A DNA stretch of 63,529 nucleotides from Bacteroidales bacterium (GCA_024400565.1 JAKSMQ010000007.1:1-63529), one strand, 5' to 3'; shown: positions 8,537 through 17,454, counted from the first letter of the stretch. Numbers and translations: made by a program. The notes: generated by a model from the letters alone, not told the origin.

Positions 8537-8567
8537 GCCAAGAAAGGAATCTTAATAGAATAATGAT

Positions 8568-9149
8568 ATGGCAATAACAAAAAAGACAGCTGCAGCAAAG
8601 CCGGCGGCAAAGAAAGCGGCTACAACCACAAAAACAACGGCGGCAAAGACAACAGTAAAGAAACCCACTGCAACCAAAACAGCAGCGACTGCTAAAACCA
8701 AGGCTACTGCGACAAAAGTGGCTGTAAAGAAGGCTCCTGTGGCAACTAAGACAAGCACCAATGACCTGTCGGTAACGGGTAACAAGAAGATTGGAACTTT
8801 GATGAAAGAGTTCAATAAGAAGTTTCCCTATCTGCGTTTAAAAATATGTTATAGTTACGCACGCGACGCTGTAAAGAAAGGGGAGTCGATATCTGGTATT
8901 GATGTGGACAAGACGCTCGCATCCGTGCGTCGTGCCGATTCAGGTGGCGACATCTCTATCTCCGGCAACAAGAAAATTAAGTCTTTGGAAAAGGAATTCG
9001 ATACAGTATTCGGACTGTACGCACAGGTGTGTTACACAGAGAAAGATGGTCACCGCTACTACACAAGTGGCAGTGCTGACGAGAAGACCTTGGCTGGCTT
9101 TAATGCCGAATGCGAAAAGAATGGCTGCAAAAAAGGCGAATGGAGATAG
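8568..9149 (+). CDS. island-family protein with histone-H1-like basic tail
   Basis: 193 residues. Residues 1-62 are made almost only of Lys, Ala, Thr, Val and Pro, with 16 lysines and no acidic residue (AAKPAAKKAATTTKTTAAK and similar). This is like the tails of histone H1 and bacterial H1-like or extended HU proteins. Two modules follow: about 66-127 (DLSVTGNKKIGTLMKEF) and 128-193 (DISISGNKKIKSLEKEF, FGLYAQVCYTEKDG, ADEKTLAGF). The last part mirrors the 131-residue protein at 5813. The tail predicts nucleic-acid binding, which would tie this family to DNA or RNA. Confidence 0.8.
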   Translation: MAITKKTAAAKPAAKKAATTTKTTAAKTTVKKPTATKTAATAKTKATATKVAVKKAPVATKTSTNDLSVTGNKKIGTLMKEFNKKFPYLRLKICYSYARDAVKKGESISGIDVDKTLASVRRADSGGDISISGNKKIKSLEKEFDTVFGLYAQVCYTEKDGHRYYTSGSADEKTLAGFNAECEKNGCKKGEWR

Positions 9150-9188
9150 TATCACGTCGTTGATACATAATTTGGTAGATATATTGGC

Positions 9189-10523
9189 ATGCAAATGGTG
9201 AAAAATAACCAACATCGTAACGAAATAGTGCTGAACCGCATGTTTGCGGGTTCGTTTCTCGACGACCATATCGGCCATGAGATTGTAAACCTCTACAAGG
9301 ACGACCAGGGCCGGAATTATGTCTATATCCAGCCCTACGGCACTTTTAGCCGTGAGCATCAGGCTAGGATCGAGCATGTGCTTCTGGTTCGCGGCGTTGA
9401 GGGCAAGCACTCGGTGCAGGTGTTGGGTCTGGCCACTGGACTAAAGGACCTATACGACTCGTCGTTGTCGGCTGAAGCCATGTGGAAGGCGCATGAGCAG
9501 TATATCCGCAAACAGGGAATCTCTTATAATGGAACTTCTGTGCTCGACATCTTCGACCGCAAACTGGAAAAGGCCGATACCCAGCCCGTCTATTTCTCGA
9601 TGACGGCAGAGCGGGTGCTGCGCCCCAACCGACCCGTCTATCTCGTTTATGGCGATGACAATCCCATTGTGGATAAGACAGCTGTCGTGTATAATCTCAA
9701 GGCTGGGCAGCCCAAATGCTCGCTCAAGCAGTATTTCTGCAAGGAGAACGGCGCCCAGGATTATGACACTCTGACCTCACTTATCGAGCGAAAAGACCTT
9801 TGGACGGTAGACACGGAGATAGTAAAGGAAAATGCTTCCCAAGAGTTGCAGGAAGATAGTTTTTGGACGATGTGTGCTATCGAGGACTACGAACTCGCAT
9901 GGTCGAGCGCTTATGCCTATCTCATGCGCAAATATCCCCACTTGGTGGTGGAGTTCGCCCAAGAGCATTTGGGGCTGAAAGTCAAACCTTTCGGCATCGT
10001 GGAACGCGAGACGGACAATATCGACATCCTCCTCGAGAACGACGAGCAGATAGTGGTGGTGGAGAACAAGATCACCTCGAAGATCAATGGCGTGGAGGTG
10101 CGCGACAACAAGCTGGTGGCCTCGCAGCTGGCCAAATACTATATCAAGGCGGTGGAGCGTGCCTGCCAGAGGAAGGCTAAGGACTATAGCGAGTTTGCCG
10201 AGTTGGAGCGCCGTTGCCCCAAGCGGATCAGTTGCTATGTGCTGACGCCCAACTACAATCCGATATATCTTCCCGAATACGACACGCCGCTCTACAAGGA
10301 CGACAAGCGTTCGCCGATGTTTAGATGCGAGGAGCATTATCGACAAATCTTCTATGGCGATGTGTATCGGTTCTTGGAGAAGCGATGCCCTGACGACCTC
10401 TACTTCAGAGAGTTCATGAAAGGCATGAAGAAACACATCAACGAGTATCACGACGACCTCTTTAGTGTAACCAAGGAGAAGTTCGTCCGCCAGATACAGC
10501 GAATAAAAACCTCTAAGAAATAA
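9189..10523 (+). CDS. PD-(D/E)XK nuclease-superfamily protein (PDDEXK_4-like) with N-terminal accessory region
   Basis: 444 residues. The nuclease core is at about 235-430. The predicted catalytic set is Asp279 (in TDNIDILLEN) and Glu292-x-Lys294 (in VVVENKI), with a following QLAKYY helix. The N-terminal 150 residues (for example VLNRMFAGSFLDDHIGHEI and NYVYIQPYGTFS) form a separate region I cannot name; it might recognise substrate. It ends 10 bp before the Cas4-like gene, so the two nucleases are co-expressed. PDDEXK_4 proteins are often found in defence loci, but the activity here is inferred only. Confidence 0.8.
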   Translation: MQMVKNNQHRNEIVLNRMFAGSFLDDHIGHEIVNLYKDDQGRNYVYIQPYGTFSREHQARIEHVLLVRGVEGKHSVQVLGLATGLKDLYDSSLSAEAMWKAHEQYIRKQGISYNGTSVLDIFDRKLEKADTQPVYFSMTAERVLRPNRPVYLVYGDDNPIVDKTAVVYNLKAGQPKCSLKQYFCKENGAQDYDTLTSLIERKDLWTVDTEIVKENASQELQEDSFWTMCAIEDYELAWSSAYAYLMRKYPHLVVEFAQEHLGLKVKPFGIVERETDNIDILLENDEQIVVVENKITSKINGVEVRDNKLVASQLAKYYIKAVERACQRKAKDYSEFAELERRCPKRISCYVLTPNYNPIYLPEYDTPLYKDDKRSPMFRCEEHYRQIFYGDVYRFLEKRCPDDLYFREFMKGMKKHINEYHDDLFSVTKEKFVRQIQRIKTSKK

Positions 10524-10533
10524 CATCCCTGCT

Positions 10534-12057
10534 ATGCCAAAGAAATCCCTCTCCAAATCCAAATACGTGTCCTACTGCCAATGCGCCAAGCAGCTTTGGC
10601 TCAATGCCTATCAGCCACGGCTGGCCGTTATAGACGAGATGACGCAGGCCCGTTTTGAGGCGGGTGCCGAGGTGGGCAAGCTGGCAAAAGGTTTTCTGGG
10701 GCCCTACGAGGAGGCCACAGTCGTGAATGCCGACGGCAATCTGGACTATGAGGCCATGATTGCCCGCACTCAGATGCTGATCAAGGCTAAGGCTGAGAAC
10801 ATAGCGGAGGCGGCTTTCTCGTGGCAGGACAACTATTGCGCCGTGGATATCCTCCACCGCACCGCCGAAGGCTATGCCATCTATGAGGTGAAGAGCAGCA
10901 CCGCCTCTGTTGATGACGAGGGCTCGCCCGCCGAACTCGAACCCTATGTGCAGGACATCGCCTACCAGCGATATGTGCTCACCCAATGCGGCATCCGCGT
11001 CAGCGGCACCTTTCTCATGCGCCTCAACAAGGACTATGTGCGCGGCAAGGAATTGGATATCCAGCAGCTATTCTGCGTGACTGACATGCGCCAACTGGTG
11101 GAAGAACATCTGCCCCTCGTTACGGCCAACATTGCTGAGGCAAAGCGCACCTTGGCCAAGGATCAGGAACCCGACATCCTTCTGGGCCGCCACTGCAAGA
11201 ACCCCTACGAATGTGCATTCATGGACTACTGCATGCGCAATGTGCCGCAGCCCTCGGTGTTCGACCTCTACCGAATCCGTTTTGCCAGTGCTGCCGAGAA
11301 CTACTATCAAGGCATAGACACCTTTGCAAAGACCCGCAATATCAAGCTCACCGACATCCAGCAGATGCAGGTGGAGTGCACCCTGAATGGGAAGGACCGT
11401 GTGGACAAGGCTGCCGTGCGTGACTTCCTCTCCACACTGCACTATCCGCTCTATTTCCTCGACTTCGAGACCCAGCAGATGGTGGTGCCCGAATATGAGG
11501 GGTCGCGTCCCTATCAGCAGATACCCTTCCAGTACTCGCTCCACTACATCGAGCACGAGGGGGGCGAACTCAAGCACAAGGAGTTCCTTGGCATCAGCGG
11601 CAAGGACCCTCGCCGCGCTTTGGCCGAGCAGCTGGTGAAGGATATCCCCATAGGAGCCTGCACCACGGCCTACAACAAGGCCTTTGAGTGCACCCGCCTC
11701 AAGGAACTGGCTGCAGACTTCCCCGACTTGGCCGATCACCTGCTCGACATCAAGGAGCGTATCATCGACTTCCTGGTGCCGTTCCAGAAGGGTTTTTATT
11801 ACCGGCCCGCCATGGGCGGCTCGTTCAGCATCAAGAGTGTGCTTCCGGCCCTGTTTCCCGACGACCCCTCGCTGGACTACCACAACTTGGAGGGCGATGT
11901 GCACAACGGCTCCGAGGCCATGCACATCTACCCCAAGATTCAATACATGTCCCCCGTCGACCAGGCCCGCACCCGCAAGGCCCTGCTAGAATACTGCAAG
12001 CTGGACACCTACGCTATGGTGAAGGTGTTCTGGAAGTTACTTGAGATGAGTGAATGA
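10534..12057 (+). CDS. Cas4/RecB-like nuclease fused to a DEDD-type exonuclease (DUF2779-like)
   Basis: 507 residues, two parts. Residues 1-240 resemble Cas4/RecB nucleases: an N-terminal SKSKYVSYCQCAKQLWL, Asp105 and Glu118-x-Lys120 (IYEVKSS), and a Cys trio 221/227/233 (CKNPYECAFMDYC) that with Cys15 or Cys17 could hold a 4Fe-4S cluster. Residues 300-500 look like an RNase-H-fold 3'-5' exonuclease: motif I FLDFET (Asp310, Glu312), motif II TAYNKAFE, motif III EYCKLDTYAM (Asp491). This matches the DUF2779 arrangement. Both active sites look intact. It lies directly after the PD-(D/E)XK gene, which suggests the two act on nucleic acid together. Confidence 0.82.
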   Translation: MPKKSLSKSKYVSYCQCAKQLWLNAYQPRLAVIDEMTQARFEAGAEVGKLAKGFLGPYEEATVVNADGNLDYEAMIARTQMLIKAKAENIAEAAFSWQDNYCAVDILHRTAEGYAIYEVKSSTASVDDEGSPAELEPYVQDIAYQRYVLTQCGIRVSGTFLMRLNKDYVRGKELDIQQLFCVTDMRQLVEEHLPLVTANIAEAKRTLAKDQEPDILLGRHCKNPYECAFMDYCMRNVPQPSVFDLYRIRFASAAENYYQGIDTFAKTRNIKLTDIQQMQVECTLNGKDRVDKAAVRDFLSTLHYPLYFLDFETQQMVVPEYEGSRPYQQIPFQYSLHYIEHEGGELKHKEFLGISGKDPRRALAEQLVKDIPIGACTTAYNKAFECTRLKELAADFPDLADHLLDIKERIIDFLVPFQKGFYYRPAMGGSFSIKSVLPALFPDDPSLDYHNLEGDVHNGSEAMHIYPKIQYMSPVDQARTRKALLEYCKLDTYAMVKVFWKLLEMSE

Positions 12058-12079
12058 AAATATAAAGAACGAATAATAT

Positions 12080-12520
12080 ATGGCGATACTCAACAAACTG
12101 AAAACGATAAAGGCTGCCTCTGATGTGGTTTCGGAGACCATGAGTGCTGTGGTGAAAAAGCCGGCAGACGAAGCTGGTGATTCCTCCACTAAGACTTCGG
12201 CCATGACCTTGTGTATGGTCGGCAACCTCCTGAAATCGGTGGACTTTACTGCCATGATAACAAGGTTAGAGGTATTGCAGAGGAAGAATGGATTGGATTT
12301 GGGAATCCTTCTGACTTTCTTGGGGCAGCTGAAATCTGTGAAATCGGCCGACCAGATTCTGCCATTGATGAAAGAAGCGCCATTGAAGGAGATTCTGCAG
12401 ATGGCGGAAAAGTTTTCGGGTGTGGTTCCTGGATTGCCGATTGTGGTGAAGATTCTTAAGTGGGGTATCAGATTGTTGTCGGTCGTTCCTAAGTCCCGTT
12501 TGACGCCAAAGAAAAAATAA
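12080..12520 (+). CDS. uncharacterised helical protein between the nucleases and the KAP NTPase
   Basis: 146 residues, predicted all-helical, no signal peptide. Residues 40-140 alternate amphipathic and fairly hydrophobic helices (LGILLTFLGQL, PGLPIVVKILKWGIRLLSVV), and the end is very basic (SRLTPKKK). The hydrophobic helix near 118-138 might associate with a membrane. It lies 22 bp after the exonuclease gene and 28 bp before the KAP gene, so it is probably part of the same complex or regulation. I do not recognise a family. Confidence 0.65.
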   Translation: MAILNKLKTIKAASDVVSETMSAVVKKPADEAGDSSTKTSAMTLCMVGNLLKSVDFTAMITRLEVLQRKNGLDLGILLTFLGQLKSVKSADQILPLMKEAPLKEILQMAEKFSGVVPGLPIVVKILKWGIRLLSVVPKSRLTPKKK

Positions 12521-12548
12521 TATCTATATAGTAATCTGAAAATAAATT

Positions 12549-14309
12549 ATGAAATCAAGTATAATAGACGTGCCGCGTAGGCACGACCAGGAAGACCTCT
12601 TCGGCATCAAGGTTTATCAGGATGCCCTTATCCGCTATGTGAAACTTACGGACACGCCTATCACCATTGCTTTACAGGGAGAGTGGGGCAGCGGCAAGAC
12701 TTCGTTGATGAATCTTTTGAAATATAACCTTTGTGATGTGGAGGGCGCTTCGTTTTATCCTATATGGATCAATACTTGGCAGTTTTCGTTGATGAAAACG
12801 CCCCATCAGGCTATCATGAGCATTTTGGAGGGCATCATCAACCAGATTGGCTCGCTCCATCCCAGCGAAAACAAATGGGACGAAAGCAAGAAGAAGATTG
12901 GCGGCCTTTTCAAGAAGATGGCGAAGGTTGGCGCTAAGGCTGCGGTGGGCACCATTGGCATGGAAGGTGACTTGGTGGACGAGTTTTTTGAGGACGAGGG
13001 TGCCGCACAGTCGGACATTAGTCAGCTCAAAGAAGAGATAACCAATCTGATAAACGATGCCCTTGAGAAAGATAGCACCAAGCAGGGGGTCACTTTCTAT
13101 ATTGATGACCTTGACCGCATTGACCCTCCTGTGGCTGTGGAGATTCTCGAGTTGCTCAAGAATATTTTCGACTTGGAGAAATGTGTTTTTATCCTTGCTA
13201 TCGACTATGATGTCGTCATCAAGGGTTTAAAACCTAAGTTTGGCGAACTTACTGATCAGAATGAGCGTGAATTCCGTTCGTTTTTCGATAAGATTATCCA
13301 GCTGCCGTTCTCGATGCCTGTGGCTTCGTACAATGTGGACACTTTCTTGGTTGACGCGTTGGAAAAGATTGAGTTTTTTACCAAGGAGGAACTGGCAGAT
13401 GCCGAATTGGCCGAAAGTCTCTCTGAGATTGCTCGTCTTTCGGTGGGTTGCAATCCTCGTTCGCTGAAGCGTCTCACCAACACTTTGTCGCTCATATCGA
13501 TCATTAATAGTAGTTTGCAGAATGAGGAGACGGCGACGGACAAGAAATACAAAGTGATTAACTTTGCTCTTGTGTGCATGCAGATTGCTTACCCGTATAT
13601 TTACAACCAACTGACGGAGGAGCCGGATTTCAAGAATTGGAACGAGAAGGTGGCTTCGAAACTGAAACTGCGTCCTCTTTCGGACGAAGAGAGAGAGAGT
13701 CTTGATTCGGCCGAGGAGTTTGATGAGGATTGGGAAAAAGTGGTGTTCCGCATGTGCCAAAAGGAGACTTACTTGAGCAATCGCGCATTCCAGGTGTCGG
13801 GGTTGCTCAACAAGATTGCGACGAACATTGGAAACGAGGCAAATTTGGGCGAGGTTGTTTCTTCTGTGATCGAACTTTCGGCTGTCACAAATTTGAAGGC
13901 TTTCGATTCCCCGAAGAAGGTCACAAAGTTCAATAGAGACACCAATAATTATCGTTTCAATGGCGTGGAGTACAGCAAGAAGACTCTGCTCGTGAGGGAT
14001 ATTTTGCGCTATTATTTCGCTCAAAATCCTTCGGCGACTTTGGAGATGCTGCATGGGGATGTTTGTTTTGCGCGCAACATGGAGCCGTACTTTATGAGTG
14101 AGGAACAGTTTAACTACTATGAGACAAACGACCCCAAGAAGATTTCGTTCTTTACCAGGCCTAGCGAGGAAGATTGGGTTAAGGCTGCGGATTGTAGAGT
14201 TGCGGTGACGTCGAATTGGCCTACCACCATTCAGGGGAAACCTGCTGCATTCTCGAAGTTCCTGGATGTGGCGAAATCTAAATTGGGATATAAGATTGAA
14301 TCTTGCTGA
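12549..14309 (+). CDS. KAP-family P-loop NTPase
   Basis: 586 residues. KAP NTPases are STAND-related P-loop ATPases; some are membrane-linked and some sit in phage-defence loci. Walker A is GEWGSGKTS (44-52), and Walker B FYIDDLDR (183-190) is followed by the typical DPPVAVEILELLKNIF. NTWQFS (about 75-80) and FILAIDYDVVIKGL (about 214-227) are also typical. No transmembrane insertion is evident between Walker A and B, unlike many KAP proteins; that segment instead carries a Lys/Gly-rich amphipathic stretch (KKKIGGLFKKMAKVGAKA). It is flanked by an unknown helical gene and a module protein, so it is the likely energy-using or switch component of the island. Confidence 0.88.
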   Translation: MKSSIIDVPRRHDQEDLFGIKVYQDALIRYVKLTDTPITIALQGEWGSGKTSLMNLLKYNLCDVEGASFYPIWINTWQFSLMKTPHQAIMSILEGIINQIGSLHPSENKWDESKKKIGGLFKKMAKVGAKAAVGTIGMEGDLVDEFFEDEGAAQSDISQLKEEITNLINDALEKDSTKQGVTFYIDDLDRIDPPVAVEILELLKNIFDLEKCVFILAIDYDVVIKGLKPKFGELTDQNEREFRSFFDKIIQLPFSMPVASYNVDTFLVDALEKIEFFTKEELADAELAESLSEIARLSVGCNPRSLKRLTNTLSLISIINSSLQNEETATDKKYKVINFALVCMQIAYPYIYNQLTEEPDFKNWNEKVASKLKLRPLSDEERESLDSAEEFDEDWEKVVFRMCQKETYLSNRAFQVSGLLNKIATNIGNEANLGEVVSSVIELSAVTNLKAFDSPKKVTKFNRDTNNYRFNGVEYSKKTLLVRDILRYYFAQNPSATLEMLHGDVCFARNMEPYFMSEEQFNYYETNDPKKISFFTRPSEEDWVKAADCRVAVTSNWPTTIQGKPAAFSKFLDVAKSKLGYKIESC

Positions 14310-14333
14310 TAACAAAAAAACATACAATAAATT

Positions 14334-14897
14334 ATGGCAGAAGTAAAGAAAAGCGCCAACCATGGCGAATGGACTATTGAAATCCTTGACACCGATCAGG
14401 TGGTGGTAAAGAAAAATGGCGAAGTGTGCGAGAAGGCTATGCCTGAACTGCGCGCTATCGCAGAAGCTTTCAACTATGAGTATGACCCTGAGTGGAACAC
14501 CCAGTTCTTTGGTCGTTCGATGATAGATATCATCAACATGAAGGATGCTATGGCTCTGAAGATCGACGGCCGCATGAAGGTGAGCCAGCTCAAGCGCAAT
14601 TTCAAGTGCATCTACAACGCTACGCTGCGCGTCTACGACGGTCGCAAGACTGCCGACGACAATGCCACCCTCAGCGAGCTCCGCGCCGAAGGCTGCACTG
14701 GCGGCGACATGACCTGCAAGCCTGAGGATACTGTGGAGTACTTCGAGTTCTTCCTCAAGAACCTCTACGGCATCCATGTGGAGGTGGCCACCATCGACGA
14801 CTGGGTGCTGGTGCTCGACGGCATGCCTCTGGGCCGCATCAAGGAAATCGGCAAGAACGCCACCAAAAAGAAAATGGAAGAGATGCTGAACAATTAG
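14334..14897 (+). CDS. island-family protein with extra N-terminal domain
   Basis: 187 residues. Residues 10-70 form a separate small domain (GEWTIEILDTDQVVVKKNGE, then EYDPEWNTQFFGRSMIDII) followed by two modules: 74-125 (ALKIDGRMKVSQLKRNF, ATLRVYDGRK, ADDNATLSEL) and 126-175 (a weaker copy, YGIHVEVATIDDW). Module 1 is the best match to a ubiquitin-like beta-grasp pattern in the window (strand, V-x-x-L-K helix, RVYDG, D-D-x-A-T-L). It starts 24 bp after the KAP gene, so the module family brackets the NTPase and nuclease genes. Confidence 0.8.
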   Translation: MAEVKKSANHGEWTIEILDTDQVVVKKNGEVCEKAMPELRAIAEAFNYEYDPEWNTQFFGRSMIDIINMKDAMALKIDGRMKVSQLKRNFKCIYNATLRVYDGRKTADDNATLSELRAEGCTGGDMTCKPEDTVEYFEFFLKNLYGIHVEVATIDDWVLVLDGMPLGRIKEIGKNATKKKMEEMLNN

Positions 14898-14966
14898 AGC
14901 CAAGACATCTATTCCTTCCTGTCTGAAAGTTTTATTAAGGCAACCTCTGGTATCAGAATAATTAGC

Positions 14967-15704
14967 ATGAAGAAAAAATTACTATTTATCGCTGCCTTGT
15001 TTATGTTGTTAAACACGGCCATGGCGCAAAATGAGACATCTACTATCTCGGCCGACCGTCCTGGGATGTCAACCGGCACCGATGTAATGCCAAAGGGCAA
15101 GATCCAGTGGGAGACGGGTGTGGGCTATGAGTCGGTGGGTGGCAGCGCCACCTACACCCTCAACAACACATTGCTCCGCTACGGACTGGTGGACCGGGCA
15201 GAGATTCGAGTGGGTATGGACTTGCTACATGAAGGCTCTACGACAGGCTTGTCGGCACTGAATGTGGGCACTAAGATAAGTCTTGTGGAGAATAGGGGAT
15301 GGATTCCGGCCGTATCGCTGATGGCCAACATGCAGTCGCCCCACATCGGAAATAAATCATTCCTTCCTAGCCATCTGGCTCCACAATTGTACATACTATG
15401 TCAGAATCAGGTGACCGAATGGATGAACATTGGCTACAATATCGGTGCGGAATGGGATGGTGCTGTTGCTGAACCATCTACTTTTGGTGCCATATGTCTG
15501 GGATTTTCAATCACAGAAAATCTTGGATGTTTTGTGGAAAGCTACAATTATTTCCACTCGCAAGGCAACATATATGCTATGGACTTTGGTTTCAACTGGG
15601 TAATACTGAGCAATCTACAATTGGATATCGCTGCTAATCTTAGCTTGCAAGAGATGCAAAACCACATGATGGTCAGTGGCGGTATAGCTTGGCTTATAAG
15701 CTAA
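14967..15704 (+). CDS. outer-membrane protein, MetA-pathway transporter type (PF13557-like)
   Basis: 245 residues with a clean signal peptide (MKKKLLFIAALFMLLNTAMA-Q). The mature start ISADRPGMSTGTDVMPKGK, followed by IQWETGVGYE, is typical of the phenol MetA-deg outer-membrane family; alternating strands follow to the C terminus. It would be a small barrel in the outer membrane. It stands 28 bp before the ion-channel gene, which pairs an outer-membrane and an inner-membrane component in the same operon. Confidence 0.8.
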   Translation: MKKKLLFIAALFMLLNTAMAQNETSTISADRPGMSTGTDVMPKGKIQWETGVGYESVGGSATYTLNNTLLRYGLVDRAEIRVGMDLLHEGSTTGLSALNVGTKISLVENRGWIPAVSLMANMQSPHIGNKSFLPSHLAPQLYILCQNQVTEWMNIGYNIGAEWDGAVAEPSTFGAICLGFSITENLGCFVESYNYFHSQGNIYAMDFGFNWVILSNLQLDIAANLSLQEMQNHMMVSGGIAWLIS

Positions 15705-15732
15705 TCTTGGACCGTAAACTTTAAAATGATCT

Positions 15733-17436
15733 ATGCAATACTCTAAGGAGAAATTCAAGGAAGAACTCAATAAGGTCTTTGACGACAACCTGCATACTAA
15801 GCAGTGGCACAACGTTGCCGACTGGATAATCATCGGTCTCATCGTGTTGAGCACGGTGGAGATTTTTCTCAGTACATTCGATGGTGTAGCGAATCGCTAT
15901 GGTCGCGAACTGGGATGGATTGACCTCTTTACACAGGTGTTCTTCACCATTGAGGTGACGCTACGCATCTGGAATGCCGACATGCTGGACCCTAAGTATA
16001 AGGGTGTCGTGGGCAGATTGCGTTATTGTCTTAGCTTCTATGGCCTTATAGATATTCTGGCCACCTATACATTCTATCTGAGCTACGTTTTCATGGTGCC
16101 TTTCACCCTACTCAAGACCTTGAGGGTTGTGCGACTATTAAGAGTGTTTCGCTACATGCATTCGTTTCAGCTGCTTTCCAAAGCCATCAGCAGCAAGAAG
16201 GATGAACTGTTGGTATCTCTCAACTTCTTGGCAATTGTGACGCTGATGATGAGTTTCGTTCTGTTCTTTGTGGAGCACGAGGCGCAGCCCGAGGTGTATG
16301 AAAACGGATGGAGCTCTGTGGTGTGGGCTTTTGCACAGTATATTGGCGACCCGGGAGGATTTGCCGACATGCCTCCCATGACCCTTTGTGGAAAGATCAT
16401 CGCCTGCCTGGTGGGTATCATGGGTATTGCCATCGTGGCAGTGCCTGCCGGTTTGGTGGGATCGGCCTTCACCGATGTGATGGACAAAGAAAAACATGAG
16501 ACGGAGGTGGCCGAGAACGTGGAGAAGATTCATCTTGCCTTTGAGCGCAAATTGGACCGACCCTCGGGATTTCAAATCGTGCCTCCTTACCTTTCTGTGA
16601 TGGAGATTCAAGCTCGCATGGGCATGTCGGAAGACGATATCGTGGAGGCTGTGGTGGTCAACGAACGTTTCCGAATGATCAACCTCTCCACGACTCAGCC
16701 CGCCGAGATGCGTCCGCAAGATGTCCTTGCTGTGGAGCATTTTGCACTCAACACCCCTTATGGCATATGCATCAACCGCGGCTCGAAGGTAACCATATTC
16801 ACTCCAAGCAACATTGCCGATCCGGTGATGGGCTGGTGGGGCTACTATCTGGCTAAGATAGGCGGATTCAACTTTATCAGTCGCGAGATTGGCCAGGTTA
16901 GACCCTATAAGTCCTTCTATACTTACGACAAGGAGCATCTGGTGGATCACCAGCAAGAATTCATGTCCGACCTGAATGGCCTGGTAGATAGCAAAGACAA
17001 ATGGCTCTTTTGCGTGATGCCTTCCAGCGGGTCTCAGGAACCCGAATACCCGACACAGTTCCATTTCGGCTACGGTGGCAAGAAGGGCGACGAGAGTTAT
17101 GACGACCCCAATATCACACTCAACGACATTCCGCTATTTGATTTGCTCTACAAGAATTGTTCTAAAATGCTAGAAGAGAAATACGGATTCCTCTCGGATG
17201 GGCAGCGATATCACAATACAAGCAATCCAAAACTTTTTTCCCGCCACTTGGACCACAAGGTTAACTGCGTGTATTTGCGAGTAGCTTGGAGCGTAATATG
17301 CTGGGACATGCGGAGAATTGCCATCGCAAAAGACTTGGCTGAGACGATGAATGCCGTTCTCGATCCTGATAACTGTCACGAGCTATCGCCCGAAATGACC
17401 ATCAAGGATATCGCTTTTGACGGCTACATTGACTGA
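15733..17436 (+). CDS. voltage-gated-type ion channel with non-canonical pore and large cytosolic domain
   Basis: 567 residues. Six transmembrane segments fit S1 (about 31-50), S2 (63-80), S3 (101-118), S4 (122-146), S5 (160-180) and S6 (219-246). S4 has positive residues every third position (KTLRVVRLLRVFRY). The pore region between S5 and S6 reads VVWAFAQYIGDPGGFADMPP (about 196-215), where potassium channels have T-x-G-Y-G, so the ion it passes cannot be assumed to be K+. S6 ends AIVAVPAGLVGSAF, close to Kv-type channels. Residues 260-567 are a cytosolic domain I cannot assign (ICINRGSKVTIFTPSN, GWWGYY), possibly ligand-sensing. It could depolarise the membrane as an effector or serve ion homeostasis. 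Confidence 0.85.
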   Translation: MQYSKEKFKEELNKVFDDNLHTKQWHNVADWIIIGLIVLSTVEIFLSTFDGVANRYGRELGWIDLFTQVFFTIEVTLRIWNADMLDPKYKGVVGRLRYCLSFYGLIDILATYTFYLSYVFMVPFTLLKTLRVVRLLRVFRYMHSFQLLSKAISSKKDELLVSLNFLAIVTLMMSFVLFFVEHEAQPEVYENGWSSVVWAFAQYIGDPGGFADMPPMTLCGKIIACLVGIMGIAIVAVPAGLVGSAFTDVMDKEKHETEVAENVEKIHLAFERKLDRPSGFQIVPPYLSVMEIQARMGMSEDDIVEAVVVNERFRMINLSTTQPAEMRPQDVLAVEHFALNTPYGICINRGSKVTIFTPSNIADPVMGWWGYYLAKIGGFNFISREIGQVRPYKSFYTYDKEHLVDHQQEFMSDLNGLVDSKDKWLFCVMPSSGSQEPEYPTQFHFGYGGKKGDESYDDPNITLNDIPLFDLLYKNCSKMLEEKYGFLSDGQRYHNTSNPKLFSRHLDHKVNCVYLRVAWSVICWDMRRIAIAKDLAETMNAVLDPDNCHELSPEMTIKDIAFDGYID

Positions 17437-17454
17437 TTCCATAGATGAGAAGGA

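Noticed and set aside
4556..14897. A bacterial ubiquitin-type conjugation system
   Set aside because: The modules look beta-grasp-like, but none ends in Gly-Gly and no E1-, E2- or JAB-like gene is present in the island.
13227..14903. Long open frame (558 codons) on the minus strand opposite the KAP NTPase and the 187-residue module gene
   Set aside because: The plus-strand genes have clear Walker and module motifs; the minus-strand product is a low-complexity His/Leu-rich shadow.
15733..17436. Simple annotation as a potassium channel
   Set aside because: The T-x-G-Y-G filter is missing, so the ion is unknown.
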